38,659 nucleotides of DNA from Singulisphaera sp. GP187 (GCA_945861245.1 CAMAUE010000038.1:1-38659); one strand, 5' to 3'. Counted from the stretch's first letter, positions 1-8,590 are shown. A program made the numbers and translations. The notes: generated by a model from the letters alone, not told the origin.

Positions 1-78
1 ATAGGTCATCCCACGCCAGACGTTGAGGCGGAAAGAATGACTCCAATGTACGACCGAGTTGAAATCGAAAACAGCCAT
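1..78 (-). CDS. possible N-terminus of an unidentified gene running off the window
   Basis: A minus-strand reading frame opens with ATG at 78 and stays open for 26 codons to the window edge (MAVFDFNSVVHWSHSF...). Its third codon positions are mostly G or C, as in the neighbouring genes. It would be divergent from lpxA, with an AT-rich gap between them. A competing plus-strand frame also stays open from base 1 to a TAG at 88-90, but it uses rarer codons such as ATA and AGA. The fragment is too short to recognise a family, so either frame, or neither, may be real. Confidence 0.25.
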   Translation of the reverse strand, partial: MAVFDFNSVVHWSHSFRLNVWRGMTY

Positions 79-428
79 AACCGAACCTAGGTCATTGTTG
101 TAGCATAACTTGCGTCAAAATCTAAAACCGTTAGCCGGACAGCAGTGAATCCGATTAAAGAAAATATAATTCAGATTCGGGCGGAAATATTCGGGATTAA
201 TTACTATCGGATTTAGATTTTGTCTCGAATTTCGTATTTCGAGTTCCGAATTTTCATGCGATGTGGGGTTGATGAAAATTGGTCTGGTTTTCGGAGCCTC
301 GAATCACGTAGTATCCAACATCAGCCGCCAAACCACGAAGGTTGACGGCGTGCCTGCTTTGAAAATGGATGTTCAGAGCTAGCGGTGCGTGCGAACCGCA
401 CGTTACCCAAAGGACTGGGGGTCCTGAT
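79..428. other. AT-rich intergenic region upstream of lpxA
   Basis: This gap is clearly more AT-rich than the coding DNA around it, especially at about 100-265. It contains short, imperfectly repeated TTCGAATTTCG-like stretches at about 222-256. It could hold promoters for lpxA and for a divergent gene at the window edge. I could not pick out one convincing -35/-10 pair and see no RNA gene. Confidence 0.4.
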
Positions 429-1250
429 ATGTCCTTTCCGTCGAGTTGTCGTATTCACCCTACTGCCATCATTTCTCCCGACGTAACACTCGGAGAGAAC
501 GTGGAAGTGGGCGCCTTCGCTATTCTCGAAGGCAAAATAACCGTCGGCGACAACTGCCTCATTCGCAATGCCGCTTATCTTTATGGCCCACTTACCATGG
601 GCTGTAACAATACGGTCTACACGGGCGCAATCCTTGGCGAACGGCCTCAGCACCTTCGCTACAACAACGAACCGACCGAAACGATCATCGGCGACCGCAA
701 TACCTTTCGCGAAGGTGTTACCGTTCATCGCGGAACCGTCCATTCCATGAAGACCGTCATCGGCAGCGATAACTTTTTCATGGTAAACAGTCACGTGGCT
801 CACGATTGCATCGTCGGCAATCGCGTCACGCTCGTCAACGGAGCACTCATCGGCGGACACTGCGTTATCGGAGACAACGTAATCCTCTCAGGCAACGCTG
901 GTGTTCATCAGTTCATTCGCGTCGGCCGACTGGCAATGCTCGGCGGCTGCGGTGCGAGCACCAAGGACATTCCGCCATTCGTCATGCAGCATCGGCTCAA
1001 CACGGTGCACGGCATCAATCTCGTCGGCATGCGCCGCGCCGGTATATCGCGCGACGAAATCGAAGCTGTCCGATCCGCTTTCAGCATGATCTATCGCCAA
1101 GGGCTCGTTCTTCCCGCCGCTATCGCAAAAATGGACAAACATTTCGGCGAATATGCCGTCATTCAGGAAATGATCACGTTCCTCCAAGGTTGCACCAAAG
1201 GCATCAATCGCATGCGCGGACGAGGCCACGAAGAGGAACTGGCGGCGTGA
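429..1250 (+). CDS. lpxA: acyl-[ACP]-UDP-N-acetylglucosamine O-acyltransferase (LpxA)
   Basis: This enzyme transfers a 3-hydroxyacyl chain from acyl carrier protein to the 3-OH of UDP-GlcNAc in the cytoplasm, the first step of lipid A synthesis. The 273-residue product has the left-handed beta-helix hexapeptide repeats through about residue 190, with I/L/V every sixth position. The catalytic histidine lies in SHVAHDC at His125, the same number as in the E. coli enzyme. GNAGVHQF and GGCGASTKDIPPF follow, and the helical C-terminus begins near GMRRAGISRDEI. An ATG at 369 would add 20 residues unlike the family. The ATG at 429 starts directly before the repeats and gives a typical length. No lpxD, fabZ or lpxB is adjacent. 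The 258 bases from here to rimO hold nothing I recognise. Confidence 0.95.
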   Translation: MSFPSSCRIHPTAIISPDVTLGENVEVGAFAILEGKITVGDNCLIRNAAYLYGPLTMGCNNTVYTGAILGERPQHLRYNNEPTETIIGDRNTFREGVTVHRGTVHSMKTVIGSDNFFMVNSHVAHDCIVGNRVTLVNGALIGGHCVIGDNVILSGNAGVHQFIRVGRLAMLGGCGASTKDIPPFVMQHRLNTVHGINLVGMRRAGISRDEIEAVRSAFSMIYRQGLVLPAAIAKMDKHFGEYAVIQEMITFLQGCTKGINRMRGRGHEEELAA

Positions 1251-1508
1251 CAATTCATTCGACAGCGGAGTTCAATGGAACGTCCGCTGCGACTTGCCTC
1301 CCGACGCAGATCGGTTCAGCATCCATACAATGTCATTGCCAGGTGCCAACGCAAACTGGCGGTGATCACTTCCCAGCTGGTCATTTGATACGTTGAATTA
1401 ACCGCAGAGAATTTCTTTCCTGGTTATCCGCATGAGGCTCGCTTGAATATTTCGAGCGCTGGGCCACAAGCGGCGAACTAAACTGCAGCAACCGTAGGAA
1501 CCGATCTC

Positions 1509-2879
1509 GTGCGCGAACTTGCTACTACCGATTCCAAGCCTACCTTTGCCTTCGTCAGCCTCGGCTGTCCGAAGAACCTCGTTGACTCCGAACGCATGCT
1601 GGGCAAACTCGCACAGGACGGCTATACCCTCGTTGCTGACCCGAACGGTGCCGATGTCGTCGTTATCAACACCTGCGGCTTCATCGAACCCGCCCGACAG
1701 GAATCGCTCGGCGTCATCCGCGAGATGCTCGCGCTCAAGGACCAAGGCCGCATCGGTTCCGTCGTTGTCGCCGGCTGCCTCGCCGAACGCAAGCGAGACG
1801 AACTGCTCAAGGAAGTTCCCGGCGTGGACCAGATCGTCGGCGTCTTTGGCCGTGAGGAAATCACCAAGGTCGTCGAGCGTGCCACGCTGCAACGCGCTGA
1901 GCAACGGTCTCTCTTTCGTCCCGCGCCGGTGCGTGCTCAGGAAGACACGGCTCGCCTGCGCATTACGCCGCGACATTACGCCTATCTCAAAATCTCCGAA
2001 GGCTGTGACCGCACCTGCACCTTTTGCGCCATCCCCGGCATGCGCGGAAAACACGTCACCAAGCCGATCGAAGAGGTCATCCGCGAGGCCAAGGAACTTG
2101 CCGGCGATGGCGTCCGCGAGCTTATCCTCGTCGCGCAGGACACGACCTACTATGGCCTCGACCTCTATGGCAAAGTGCGTCTCGCCGATCTTCTGCGCGA
2201 ACTCGACAAAGTAGACGGCATTGAGTGGATTCGATTGCAGTACCTATATCCGATCTTCTTCACCGATGAGCTGATCGACATCGTCGCGACGTCCAAGAAG
2301 ATCATCCCGTATCTCGACATGCCATTACAACATATCAACGACCGCACGCTGAAGCGCATGCAACGCCGCGTGCGCCGGGACGAGATCGAGGAACTGCTCG
2401 GCAAGCTGCGTTCGCGCGTTGCCAACTTGACGATGCGCACGACGTTTGTCGTCGGCTTCCCCGGCGAAACCGAGGCGGAGTTCGAGGAGCTTATCGAATT
2501 CGTCAAGGACGCGAAGTTTGAACGATGTGGTGTTTTTACCTACTCGCTTGAGCCAGGCACGCCGGCGGTAAAGCTCGATGGTCATCTCGACGAAGCGGTG
2601 AAAGTCGCGCGCCGCGATCGGCTCATGCGTACGCAGCAGGAATTTGCCTTGGCGTGGAGTGCGAGCCAGGTCGGGAAGACGATCGACGTGATCGTGGACG
2701 GCCCCGATCCCGAAGCGCCGAACCATGTGCACGCCCGTAGCCACGCCGACTCGCCGGAAATCGATTGCATCATTCGCGTGAAGGGAAAGAATCTGCAAGC
2801 CGGTGACATCGTCTCCGTCAAGATCACCGCCGCCGACGACTACGATCTCGTGGGTCGGGCCGTTGGGCAGGTGCGATGA
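1509..2879 (+). CDS. rimO: ribosomal protein S12 methylthiotransferase (RimO)
   Basis: This radical-SAM enzyme attaches a methylthio group to the conserved aspartate of ribosomal protein uS12. The 456-residue product has the three-part family layout. The N-terminal UPF0004 domain carries cluster cysteines Cys20 (SLGCPKN), Cys56 (NTCGF) and Cys90 (AGCLAER). The radical-SAM core has CxxxCxxC at 166, 170 and 173 (SEGCDRTCTFCAIP), and a C-terminal TRAM domain covers roughly 385-455. SLGCPKNLVDSE and AIPGMRGKH separate RimO from the tRNA enzyme MiaB. The start is GTG at 1509, with an AGGA about nine bases upstream. It is probably transcribed alone or with the TPR gene that follows, from which a long inverted repeat separates it. 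Confidence 0.95.
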   Translation: MRELATTDSKPTFAFVSLGCPKNLVDSERMLGKLAQDGYTLVADPNGADVVVINTCGFIEPARQESLGVIREMLALKDQGRIGSVVVAGCLAERKRDELLKEVPGVDQIVGVFGREEITKVVERATLQRAEQRSLFRPAPVRAQEDTARLRITPRHYAYLKISEGCDRTCTFCAIPGMRGKHVTKPIEEVIREAKELAGDGVRELILVAQDTTYYGLDLYGKVRLADLLRELDKVDGIEWIRLQYLYPIFFTDELIDIVATSKKIIPYLDMPLQHINDRTLKRMQRRVRRDEIEELLGKLRSRVANLTMRTTFVVGFPGETEAEFEELIEFVKDAKFERCGVFTYSLEPGTPAVKLDGHLDEAVKVARRDRLMRTQQEFALAWSASQVGKTIDVIVDGPDPEAPNHVHARSHADSPEIDCIIRVKGKNLQAGDIVSVKITAADDYDLVGRAVGQVR

Positions 2880-2924
2880 TCGAAGGAGCTGTCAGACATA
2901 CTCGACATGGCGAGGCCTGACACA

Positions 2925-2989
2925 TCCGAGCCTGAGCGCCAGCGAAGGGCACTTTGAAACGTTGCCCTTCGCTGGCGCTCAGGCTCGGA
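2925..2989. repeat. inverted repeat, family D (copy 1)
   Basis: A near-perfect hairpin with arms of about 26 bases beginning TCCGAGCCTGAGCGCC and a loop of about 13 bases. It lies between rimO and the TPR gene. The same arms recur at 30566-30627. No run of T follows it, so it is not an obvious intrinsic terminator. Confidence 0.9.
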
Positions 2990-3065
2990 CAAATATGCCG
3001 CTTGCCGCCGCATGCGATTGTGATTCGCTTGAAAATGTGGGAACCTTGGCCCCTCGGATTGTGCC

Positions 3066-4508
3066 ATGGCTGACAACGCCGTCGTATACCCGAAATTAAC
3101 CGCCGAGCAGCGCCGCGCCGCCGCAGGGCAGTATGAGCGCGCCAATCAGGTCATCAAAGGCGGCGACCATGATTATGGACTGCAACTACTGCTCACCTGT
3201 TGCAAGATCGATCCCTCGAGCCTCATCTATCGCAAAGCGCTGCGCAAAGCGCAACGCGCGAAATACAACGACAACGAAACGGGGCAATCGCTTGCCTATC
3301 TTCGGTCGCTCTTCACGCGATTGAAACTCAAACGCGCCCTCATGCGTGGCAATAACGAGGAAGCCCTCGTTCAGGCCGAGCTTATTTTCATGCGCAATCC
3401 GTGGGATCTGTCGGCCCACATCGAGATGGCGCGGGCGCTCGAGGGCCTCGGTTGGAACGATCATGCACTATGGGCGCTCGAACAGGTTCGCCCGCAGCAT
3501 ACGGACAATCCCAAGGTCAACCGACCGCTCGCTCGCCTCTATGAAAAGCGGGGGAATTTCAAGAACGCCATCGCGCTTTGGGAATTGGTTCGCCGCGCCG
3601 ATCCCGGCGACAACGAAGCCCAGCGCAAAGGAAAGGACTTGGCCGCAAGCGATACGATCGCCAGAGGACGTTACGAAGAGGCGATCAAAGGCGAGGAATC
3701 GACAACGGTCGTGCGGACCGCGGCGGAGACTTCGGGGGAACAAGTGCCAGCAGAGGAGGCCGATCCCACCAAGAAAAAGGCCGACCGCTACCCTCGCGAA
3801 ATTGCCAATCTGATGGAGAAGATCAAATCGAATCCGAAGAGCGCTCACGGCTACCTGCACGTTGCCGAGGTATACAAGAAATCCGATCAGTACGACAAGG
3901 CGAAGGACATCCTGGAGCAAGGGCTCGTTGCGACGAACAACAACTTCGACGTCACGCAGGCGCTGTTCGACCTCGACCTCGACATTCTCCGCCAAGACTT
4001 GGCCGTCACCGAGGAACGCCTGCGCGAGTCACCCGACGATGCCGACCTGACGAAGATACGCGCCAAGCAGAGCAAAGAAATCAGCACGCGCGAATTGGAA
4101 TACTGGCGGCGGCGTTCGGATCGCTTCCCCACCGACGCCGAGGCCCGCTTCGAAATGGGCCTGCGATTGCTGCGTATCGGGCAATTCGACGAAGCGATCA
4201 AGGAACTGCAAACGGTCCGCAACGATCCGCGTCATCATGGCAAAGCGCTGTTCTACCTCGGCCTGTGCTTCAAGTCACGCAACAATTGGCGGCTTGCCCA
4301 GCGCAACCTCGAGGAAGCATTGCAGCATCTCAAGACCAGTGACGATTTTCTCCGCAAGGAAGCAACATTCCTCCTCGCCTCGGGCCTGGCCGAAACCGGC
4401 GAAACCGATCGCGCGATCGAGCTTGGCTGCGAACTGGCGAATATTGACTACAGCTACAAAAATATCGGCGAACTCGTCGAGACCTGGCAACGGAAGATTA
4501 AGAAATAA
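3066..4508 (+). CDS. tetratricopeptide-repeat protein, cytoplasmic
   Basis: The 480-residue product has no signal peptide or membrane segment and is built almost wholly of TPR-like helix pairs. One group spans about residues 85-200 (for example NNEEALVQAELIFMRNP and GNFKNAIALWELVRRADP). A second group spans about 245-470 (SAHGYLHVAEVYKKSDQYDKAKDILEQG, QFDEAIKELQTV). They are joined by a charged, Glu/Lys-rich linker at about 200-245. TPR arrays are protein-protein docking scaffolds, and the partner cannot be read from the sequence. The start ATG at 3066 lacks a strong ribosome-binding site. The gene sits between rimO and a ThDP enzyme pair, with hairpins on both sides, so there is no clear functional link to either. 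It looks like a lineage-specific conserved protein. Confidence 0.85.
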   Translation: MADNAVVYPKLTAEQRRAAAGQYERANQVIKGGDHDYGLQLLLTCCKIDPSSLIYRKALRKAQRAKYNDNETGQSLAYLRSLFTRLKLKRALMRGNNEEALVQAELIFMRNPWDLSAHIEMARALEGLGWNDHALWALEQVRPQHTDNPKVNRPLARLYEKRGNFKNAIALWELVRRADPGDNEAQRKGKDLAASDTIARGRYEEAIKGEESTTVVRTAAETSGEQVPAEEADPTKKKADRYPREIANLMEKIKSNPKSAHGYLHVAEVYKKSDQYDKAKDILEQGLVATNNNFDVTQALFDLDLDILRQDLAVTEERLRESPDDADLTKIRAKQSKEISTRELEYWRRRSDRFPTDAEARFEMGLRLLRIGQFDEAIKELQTVRNDPRHHGKALFYLGLCFKSRNNWRLAQRNLEEALQHLKTSDDFLRKEATFLLASGLAETGETDRAIELGCELANIDYSYKNIGELVETWQRKIKK

Positions 4509-4510
4509 CG

Positions 4511-4590
4511 TTTAGCCGCTTGCCTTCGGCGAGCGCGATTTCATTGTAGCGCGGTATCAATTTGCGCTCGCCAAAGGCGAGCGGCTAAAC
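4511..4590. repeat. inverted repeat, family A (copy 1)
   Basis: It begins two bases after the TPR gene stop and ends 18 bases before the next start. The left arm starts GTTTAGCCGCTTGCCTTCGG and the right arm is GCTCGCCAAAGGCGAGCGGC plus TAAAC. Two positions differ between the arms, so this copy is partly decayed relative to those at 13445 and 23936. Confidence 0.9.
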
Positions 4591-4608
4591 GAACCCGAGG
4601 CCCCTGTC

Positions 4609-5091
4609 ATGCTCGATGGTCCGTCCGTGGTTGCCGCCCTGGAGCGTGTCGGCATTACGCATGTCGTCTGGATTCCCGACAGCGAACTGGGCACCTGGGA
4701 ACCGGCGCTGCGTGCATCGACGAAGCTCGCGCTGGTGCACGTTTGCCGAGAGGGCGAGGCGTTCACGCTCGCGGCGGGCTTGCATCTCGGCGGCAAAAAG
4801 CCGATCGTAATGGTCCAGTGCACCGGGTTGTTCGAGGCCGGCGATGCCCTGCGCAACGTCGTTCACGATATGAAGCTGCCGATCTTCTTCGTCGTCGGCG
4901 TCCGCAGCTGGTATCTTCAGCAAAAAGGCGCGACGGCTGACACCTGTCCGATTTTCTCAGAACCGATCATGAACGCCTGGCAGATTCCGTATCGTCTGCT
5001 CGACAGCTCACATTCTGCCGACGACCTCGCCAACGCTTATCTCGAATCGCAGCACGCCGGCCAAACGGGCGCGGTGCTGATCGCGGAGTGA
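4609..5091 (+). CDS. thiamine-diphosphate enzyme, N-terminal (Pyr) subunit, sulfopyruvate/phosphonopyruvate decarboxylase-like
   Basis: The 160-residue product matches the pyrimidine-binding domain of ThDP enzymes, of the kind seen as the separate alpha subunit of sulfopyruvate decarboxylase (ComD) or the front half of phosphonopyruvate decarboxylase. The REGEAF segment at about 47-52 should supply the cofactor-activating glutamate. GLHLGGKKPIVMVQCTG and the GDALRN stretch follow as in that family. The next gene supplies the diphosphate-binding half, so the two should form one heteromeric enzyme acting on a 2-oxoacid-like substrate. The substrate is not identifiable, and no coenzyme M or phosphonate gene is nearby. 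A GAGG eight bases before ATG 4609 fits this start. Confidence 0.75.
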   Translation: MLDGPSVVAALERVGITHVVWIPDSELGTWEPALRASTKLALVHVCREGEAFTLAAGLHLGGKKPIVMVQCTGLFEAGDALRNVVHDMKLPIFFVVGVRSWYLQQKGATADTCPIFSEPIMNAWQIPYRLLDSSHSADDLANAYLESQHAGQTGAVLIAE

Positions 5092-5096
5092 TTGCC

Positions 5097-5666
5097 ATGC
5101 CGATGACGCAACGCCAGGCTCTGGAAGTGCTGTTGCCGCTGCGAGGCGAACGCATTGTCGTGACGACGATGAGTTCGGCAGGCATTTGGCCAACGCTGTC
5201 GCAATCGCCACTCGATTTCGCATATATCCCGTCGGCGATGGGCCACGGGCCAAGCCTTGGCCTGGGCTTGGCGTTGGCACAACCTGAGCGTGGCGTCATC
5301 GTTGTGAACGGCGATGGCTGCCAGCTGATGAGCCTGGGCAACCTGGCGACGCTCGCCCAACAGCCAGCGAACATTTTCGTCATCGTGCTCGACAACGGAC
5401 AATATGAAGTGACCGGAGGCCAACCGCACGCCGGCACAGGCCGCGTCGATTACGCCGCCGTGGCGCGGGCCGTCGGCGTGAGGCGAACCTACACGTTTAC
5501 CAACCTTGCAAGCTGGCAGGCAGGTGCCGCCGACGCCCTTTTGGGACCGGGGCCAGTCGTAATCGATCTGAAAGTCGAGGCGCTGCCAAACCAAAAAACG
5601 CCGAAACCGCCACGCCCGATGGCGGAGCAGATTCGGCGATTGCAGGGGGCGCTCAGCGTCGCTTGA
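5097..5666 (+). CDS. thiamine-diphosphate enzyme, C-terminal (PP) subunit
   Basis: The 189-residue product is the diphosphate-binding domain that partners the gene just upstream. The Mg/ThDP motif starts at GDG 72-74 and ends at Asn100 (NGDGCQLMSLGNL ... VIVLDN), the usual spacing. PSAMGHGPSLGLGLALA precedes it, as in ComE and acetolactate-synthase-like enzymes. A GTG at 5088 would overlap the upstream stop, but GGAG at 5085-5088 sits eight bases before ATG 5097, so I chose the latter. The five-base gap and shared family show a co-translated two-subunit enzyme. The C-terminal tail is rich in Lys and Pro. The closest family name is sulfopyruvate decarboxylase beta, but the substrate is unproven. 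Confidence 0.78.
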   Translation: MPMTQRQALEVLLPLRGERIVVTTMSSAGIWPTLSQSPLDFAYIPSAMGHGPSLGLGLALAQPERGVIVVNGDGCQLMSLGNLATLAQQPANIFVIVLDNGQYEVTGGQPHAGTGRVDYAAVARAVGVRRTYTFTNLASWQAGAADALLGPGPVVIDLKVEALPNQKTPKPPRPMAEQIRRLQGALSVA

Positions 5667-5687
5667 AGGTTCGTCGTTTGGTGATTG

Positions 5688-5894
5688 CTAAACGGATTCA
5701 GCGCAAACGCTATCCGGGCCGAAAACCTCACGGTGAAACCGAATCGCCGAGCGCACGTCACCCAGCGCTTCGTCGTAGCTGTCGCCCTGCCCCACGACGA
5801 CGCCCTTCATGCCGATCGGATAAGCAACGTAACCGTCTCGGTGTTTCTCGATGATTATCTTGAGGTTCGGTTTCTTTTTCACATCATTCTCCAT
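5688..5894 (-). CDS. HicB-like antitoxin-family protein, solitary
   Basis: The 68-residue product reads MENDVKKKPNLKIIIEKHRDGYVAYP and then VVVGQGDSYDEALGDVRSAI. That is the short alpha/beta HicB (UPF0150) fold, in which a strand pair with GYVAYP precedes a helix after the DSYDEAL turn. HicB proteins normally neutralise the HicA mRNA-interferase toxin. No HicA-like frame (small, basic, with the GSHH-type motif) lies on either side. An upstream ATG at 5945 would add 17 residues unlike the family, so ATG 5894 is preferred. There is no C-terminal DNA-binding domain. It may be an orphan antitoxin or a HicB-fold protein with another role. It converges with the ThDP genes. Confidence 0.7.
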   Translation of the reverse strand: MENDVKKKPNLKIIIEKHRDGYVAYPIGMKGVVVGQGDSYDEALGDVRSAIRFHREVFGPDSVCAESV

Positions 5895-6010
5895 CACTAC
5901 TGCAAACGATATCGTACCACGTTTCAAGGCTTGCGGTGGCCGCATGAACCCATGATCGGCATATCACGTCCAAGCGGGATTTATTCTTCGCAATTTCTTT
6001 CCGTCGGAGA

Positions 6011-6074
6011 CTGAAGCGAGGCATTCAGGCCGCCTCGCTTACGCTTCAGCTTCGGAAATCGACTTTTGTCGGTG
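6011..6074. repeat. decayed right half of a family C composite repeat
   Basis: The stretch contains TCGCTTACGCTTC followed by CGACTTTTGTCGGT, in the same order and spacing as the right half of the 103-bp element at 18033-18135. The left half is reduced to a short CTGAAGCGAGGC arm that pairs with part of it. It lies between the HicB-like and Uma2 genes. Confidence 0.6.
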
Positions 6075-6096
6075 GTGGCTATTTTGTGTAAAGCAT

Positions 6097-6798
6097 TTAC
6101 CCCTTCACCGCCAGTTCATACCGCCAGCCGCCACGTTGATCGCGTTCGCGGGACAGGCGGAAGTCGCGGTCGAGGATGCGCGAGTGCAGCCAGCCTGCTT
6201 TGTATTTTGCAGCAACGTAGCCCGATTTACGCCAGTGCAGGAATTCGATTTCGTTGCCGCGAGCATCGATAATCCAATATTCGCGCACGCCAGCCTCATG
6301 ATAGGCTGACCGTAGAGCGACTTTGTCCTTTTCGACGGAACCGTCGCTGACAATTTCGAGCAACCAGTCGGGCGAACCTTCGATCTCCATCTCTTGATTC
6401 TTGGCGTTTGTGTTGTATCGAACCTTTCCATTGGCGAGGCTTTCCCAGAGCACGCCGACCATATCCGGATTATTGGAAATATCCGCCTCGACGTTGGTGA
6501 CAAGAACACCGTTGATGTAAAAGTGGCCGAGATCGAATTCGCGAAATAGTCCGCCGACCGTCAGAGCGACAGGAGTTTTGACGGCTGCATGGGTAAAGAT
6601 ATTTTCCTTGGACATATAGAGGTAAATCTCCCCATGGAGGTACATGACCGGCTGTTTCTCCGGAAAGTCCTTCGACAGCACCCAACGACGAAAGCCGGCA
6701 AGCGTATGCGCGTCGCGCGGTATGCGGAGCGCGGCGGCATCGCTCGTATTGGGGAGAGCGTGTGATCGTCTTGGCGGTGTCAGCAGAATGGTTGACAT
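6097..6798 (-). CDS. Uma2-family (DUF820) putative restriction-endonuclease-fold protein
   Basis: The 233-residue product belongs to the Uma2/DUF820 group, a PD-(D/E)XK nuclease-fold family that is often expanded in Planctomycetes and Cyanobacteria. The diagnostic block is PDWLLEIVSDGSVEKDK at about residues 144-160, followed by YHEAGVREYWIIDAR. The D, the E of LEIVS and the downstream K would form the nuclease site. The N-terminus carries the usual YLHGEIYLYMSKE region. Nuclease activity has rarely been shown for this family and the biological role is unclear. It stands alone, with no methylase or specificity gene beside it. ATG 6798 is the only good start and has a poor ribosome-binding site. 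Confidence 0.85.
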   Translation of the reverse strand: MSTILLTPPRRSHALPNTSDAAALRIPRDAHTLAGFRRWVLSKDFPEKQPVMYLHGEIYLYMSKENIFTHAAVKTPVALTVGGLFREFDLGHFYINGVLVTNVEADISNNPDMVGVLWESLANGKVRYNTNAKNQEMEIEGSPDWLLEIVSDGSVEKDKVALRSAYHEAGVREYWIIDARGNEIEFLHWRKSGYVAAKYKAGWLHSRILDRDFRLSRERDQRGGWRYELAVKG

Positions 6799-6880
6799 AG
6801 CTTCAGTGTACCCGAGAACGACGCGCTCTACAAGCGACGGAACGCCTCACCGTCGCTTGTGCATCCGGCTATCGAGATGA

Positions 6881-8188
6881 TTATTGCATACAATCCCGCG
6901 GGTCGGCGATCATGCCGGTCAACGCACTGGCGGCAACCGTCAGCGGACTGGCCAGGTAGACCTTCGCTTCCTTGTGCCCCATGCGGCCTGGGAAGTTGCG
7001 GTTCGTCGTGCTGATGCAGCTGATCGGCGTGTTCAGTCGGCCAAACGTGTCGCTCGGACCGCCCAGACACGCGGCGCATGATGGTTCGCCGATTTTGGCG
7101 CCGGCGTTGAGAAAAATCTGCTCCAATGTCTTTCCAGCGATCGATTCGGTTTTCAGCCCGGCGGCGATTTCGCTCGTCGCCGGCACGACGAAGGTGTCGA
7201 TCTTGACGCTTCGACCGTTCAGGATGCGCGCCGCCGCCCGGAAGTCGGTCAGCTTGCCGCCCGTGCACGACCCGATGTAGGCGCGATCGAGCTTCGTGCC
7301 TTTGACCTCGGAAACAGTCGCCTTGTTATCGGGGCTGTGCGGCTTGGCGATGACCGGCTCGAGCTTACGAACGTCGTACACTTTCTCGAAGCAGAACTTG
7401 GCGCCGGGATCAGTGGTGACGACCTCGAACGATTTCTTGTGCTTGTTACGCGAATTCACGTAGTCGAGTGTGAGCTTGTCCGGGGCGATGACGCCGTTCT
7501 TGCCGCCGGCCTCGATGACCATGTTGCAGAGCGTCATGCGTTCTTCGATGTTGAGGGCGAAGACGCCGTCGCCGTCGAATTCCATCGCCTTATAGGTCGC
7601 GCCGTCGCAACCGATATCGCCGATGACCGCCAGGATCAAGTCCTTGGCCATCAGGTAGGGTGGCAATTCGCCGTGGAAGACAAAGCGCATCGTGGGCGGA
7701 ACCTTGAGCCAGAGCTTGCCCGTACCCATGATGAAGCCGGCGTCGGTATTGCCGATGCCCGTCGCGAATTCGCCGAACGCGCCAGCGGTACACGTATGGC
7801 TGTCGGTGCCGAAGAGGATTTCGCCGGGCCGAGTGTGGCCTTCCTCGGGCAGCGCGATATGGCACACGCCTTTGTAATCGGGTGTGCCGACATCGTAGAA
7901 GTGCGGCAGATTCTGTTCCTTGACGAACTGGCGCAGCACGTCCACATTGCGATTGGCGAGCTTGTCGGTCGTGAAGATGTAATGGTCGGGAATAATGACG
8001 ACCTTCTCGCGATCCCAGACCTTGGCGTCTTTGCCAAAATGGTGCTTGAAGACGCCGATCGTGCCTGGCCCGCAGACATCGTGGGTCATGAGGATGTCGG
8101 TATCCACCCAAATGTTATCGCCGGGCGATACCTCGGCCTTATTGGCGTGGCGGGCGAGGATTTTTTCGGTCATCGTCATCGCAGACAT
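6881..8188 (-). CDS. leuC: 3-isopropylmalate dehydratase / homoaconitase-type large subunit (LeuC family)
   Basis: This [4Fe-4S] hydro-lyase subunit would isomerise 2-isopropylmalate to 3-isopropylmalate in leucine synthesis. The 435-residue product carries the cluster cysteines Cys308 (IGSCTGG) and Cys371/Cys374 (PSCAACLGGPSD). It also has the aconitase-family blocks DVCGPGTIGVF and GTDSHTCTAGAFGEFATG. Its length fits the shorter LeuC2/HacA-like subfamily rather than the roughly 466-residue enterobacterial form. The small subunit LeuD is not adjacent, so the partner must be elsewhere. A related substrate (homoaconitate, citraconate or dimethylmalate) cannot be excluded. The start at 8188 has a GGAAG about ten bases upstream, and MTEKILARHA within the N-terminus marks the conserved beginning. 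Confidence 0.88.
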   Translation of the reverse strand: MSAMTMTEKILARHANKAEVSPGDNIWVDTDILMTHDVCGPGTIGVFKHHFGKDAKVWDREKVVIIPDHYIFTTDKLANRNVDVLRQFVKEQNLPHFYDVGTPDYKGVCHIALPEEGHTRPGEILFGTDSHTCTAGAFGEFATGIGNTDAGFIMGTGKLWLKVPPTMRFVFHGELPPYLMAKDLILAVIGDIGCDGATYKAMEFDGDGVFALNIEERMTLCNMVIEAGGKNGVIAPDKLTLDYVNSRNKHKKSFEVVTTDPGAKFCFEKVYDVRKLEPVIAKPHSPDNKATVSEVKGTKLDRAYIGSCTGGKLTDFRAAARILNGRSVKIDTFVVPATSEIAAGLKTESIAGKTLEQIFLNAGAKIGEPSCAACLGGPSDTFGRLNTPISCISTTNRNFPGRMGHKEAKVYLASPLTVAASALTGMIADPRDCMQ

Positions 8189-8590
8189 AGCAATTTCTTC
8201 CCAAAACGCTTCGGTTACCCATCCACTTTAGTATATCGGAGATTGGCAGAGGTTACAGTAACGATTTCAAGCGCCGACGCTCACGCAACGGCGGGAGGCC
8301 GCCATGAGGCCATGGGAGTGCGACTGCAATCGTAGGAATTCAACCACGGATATCTCAGTGTGCCCTCGCCGCAATCGCAGAGGACAAAATGAAGTTGGCC
8401 ACGGATGAAACATGCGTGGAACACGGAACAAGAGCCAAAAGAGGAGACAGCTCCTTTGTCGCTCATATTCGTGTTCGATCAGTGCTTCATCCACGGTACT
8501 TTAGAGTGCAATGTGTTGGCCTGCATTTTTTCTTTTGCTCCGCCATGCAACGGCGATTGTATAATAGCGGAAAAAGCTCGGACTCATCCC
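8189..8590. other. divergent intergenic region leuC/selB
   Basis: The 402 bases between two divergent genes hold no convincing open frame with coding-like codon use and no long hairpin. CCACGGAT-type short repeats occur at about 8345-8410. The only strong signal is the -10 hexamer near the selB start. Confidence 0.5.
8535..8565 (+). promoter_or_regulatory. predicted sigma70-type promoter for selB
   Basis: A perfect TATAAT lies at 8560-8565, with a weak TTGCTC at 8535-8540 and a long 19-base spacer. The predicted start near 8572 leaves a leader of about 19 bases before ATG 8591. The perfect -10 box stands out in this GC-rich DNA, but the -35 is poor. Confidence 0.5.

Noticed and set aside
7337-8335. 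Long open frame on + opposite leuC
   Set aside because: It is the antisense of a clear LeuC gene with all cluster cysteines. Its protein has no family-like features. Long antisense frames are expected in GC-rich genes.
8405-8590. Longer start for selB
   Set aside because: The extra 62 residues do not resemble SelB, and they overlap the predicted promoter. The conserved start is ATG 8591.
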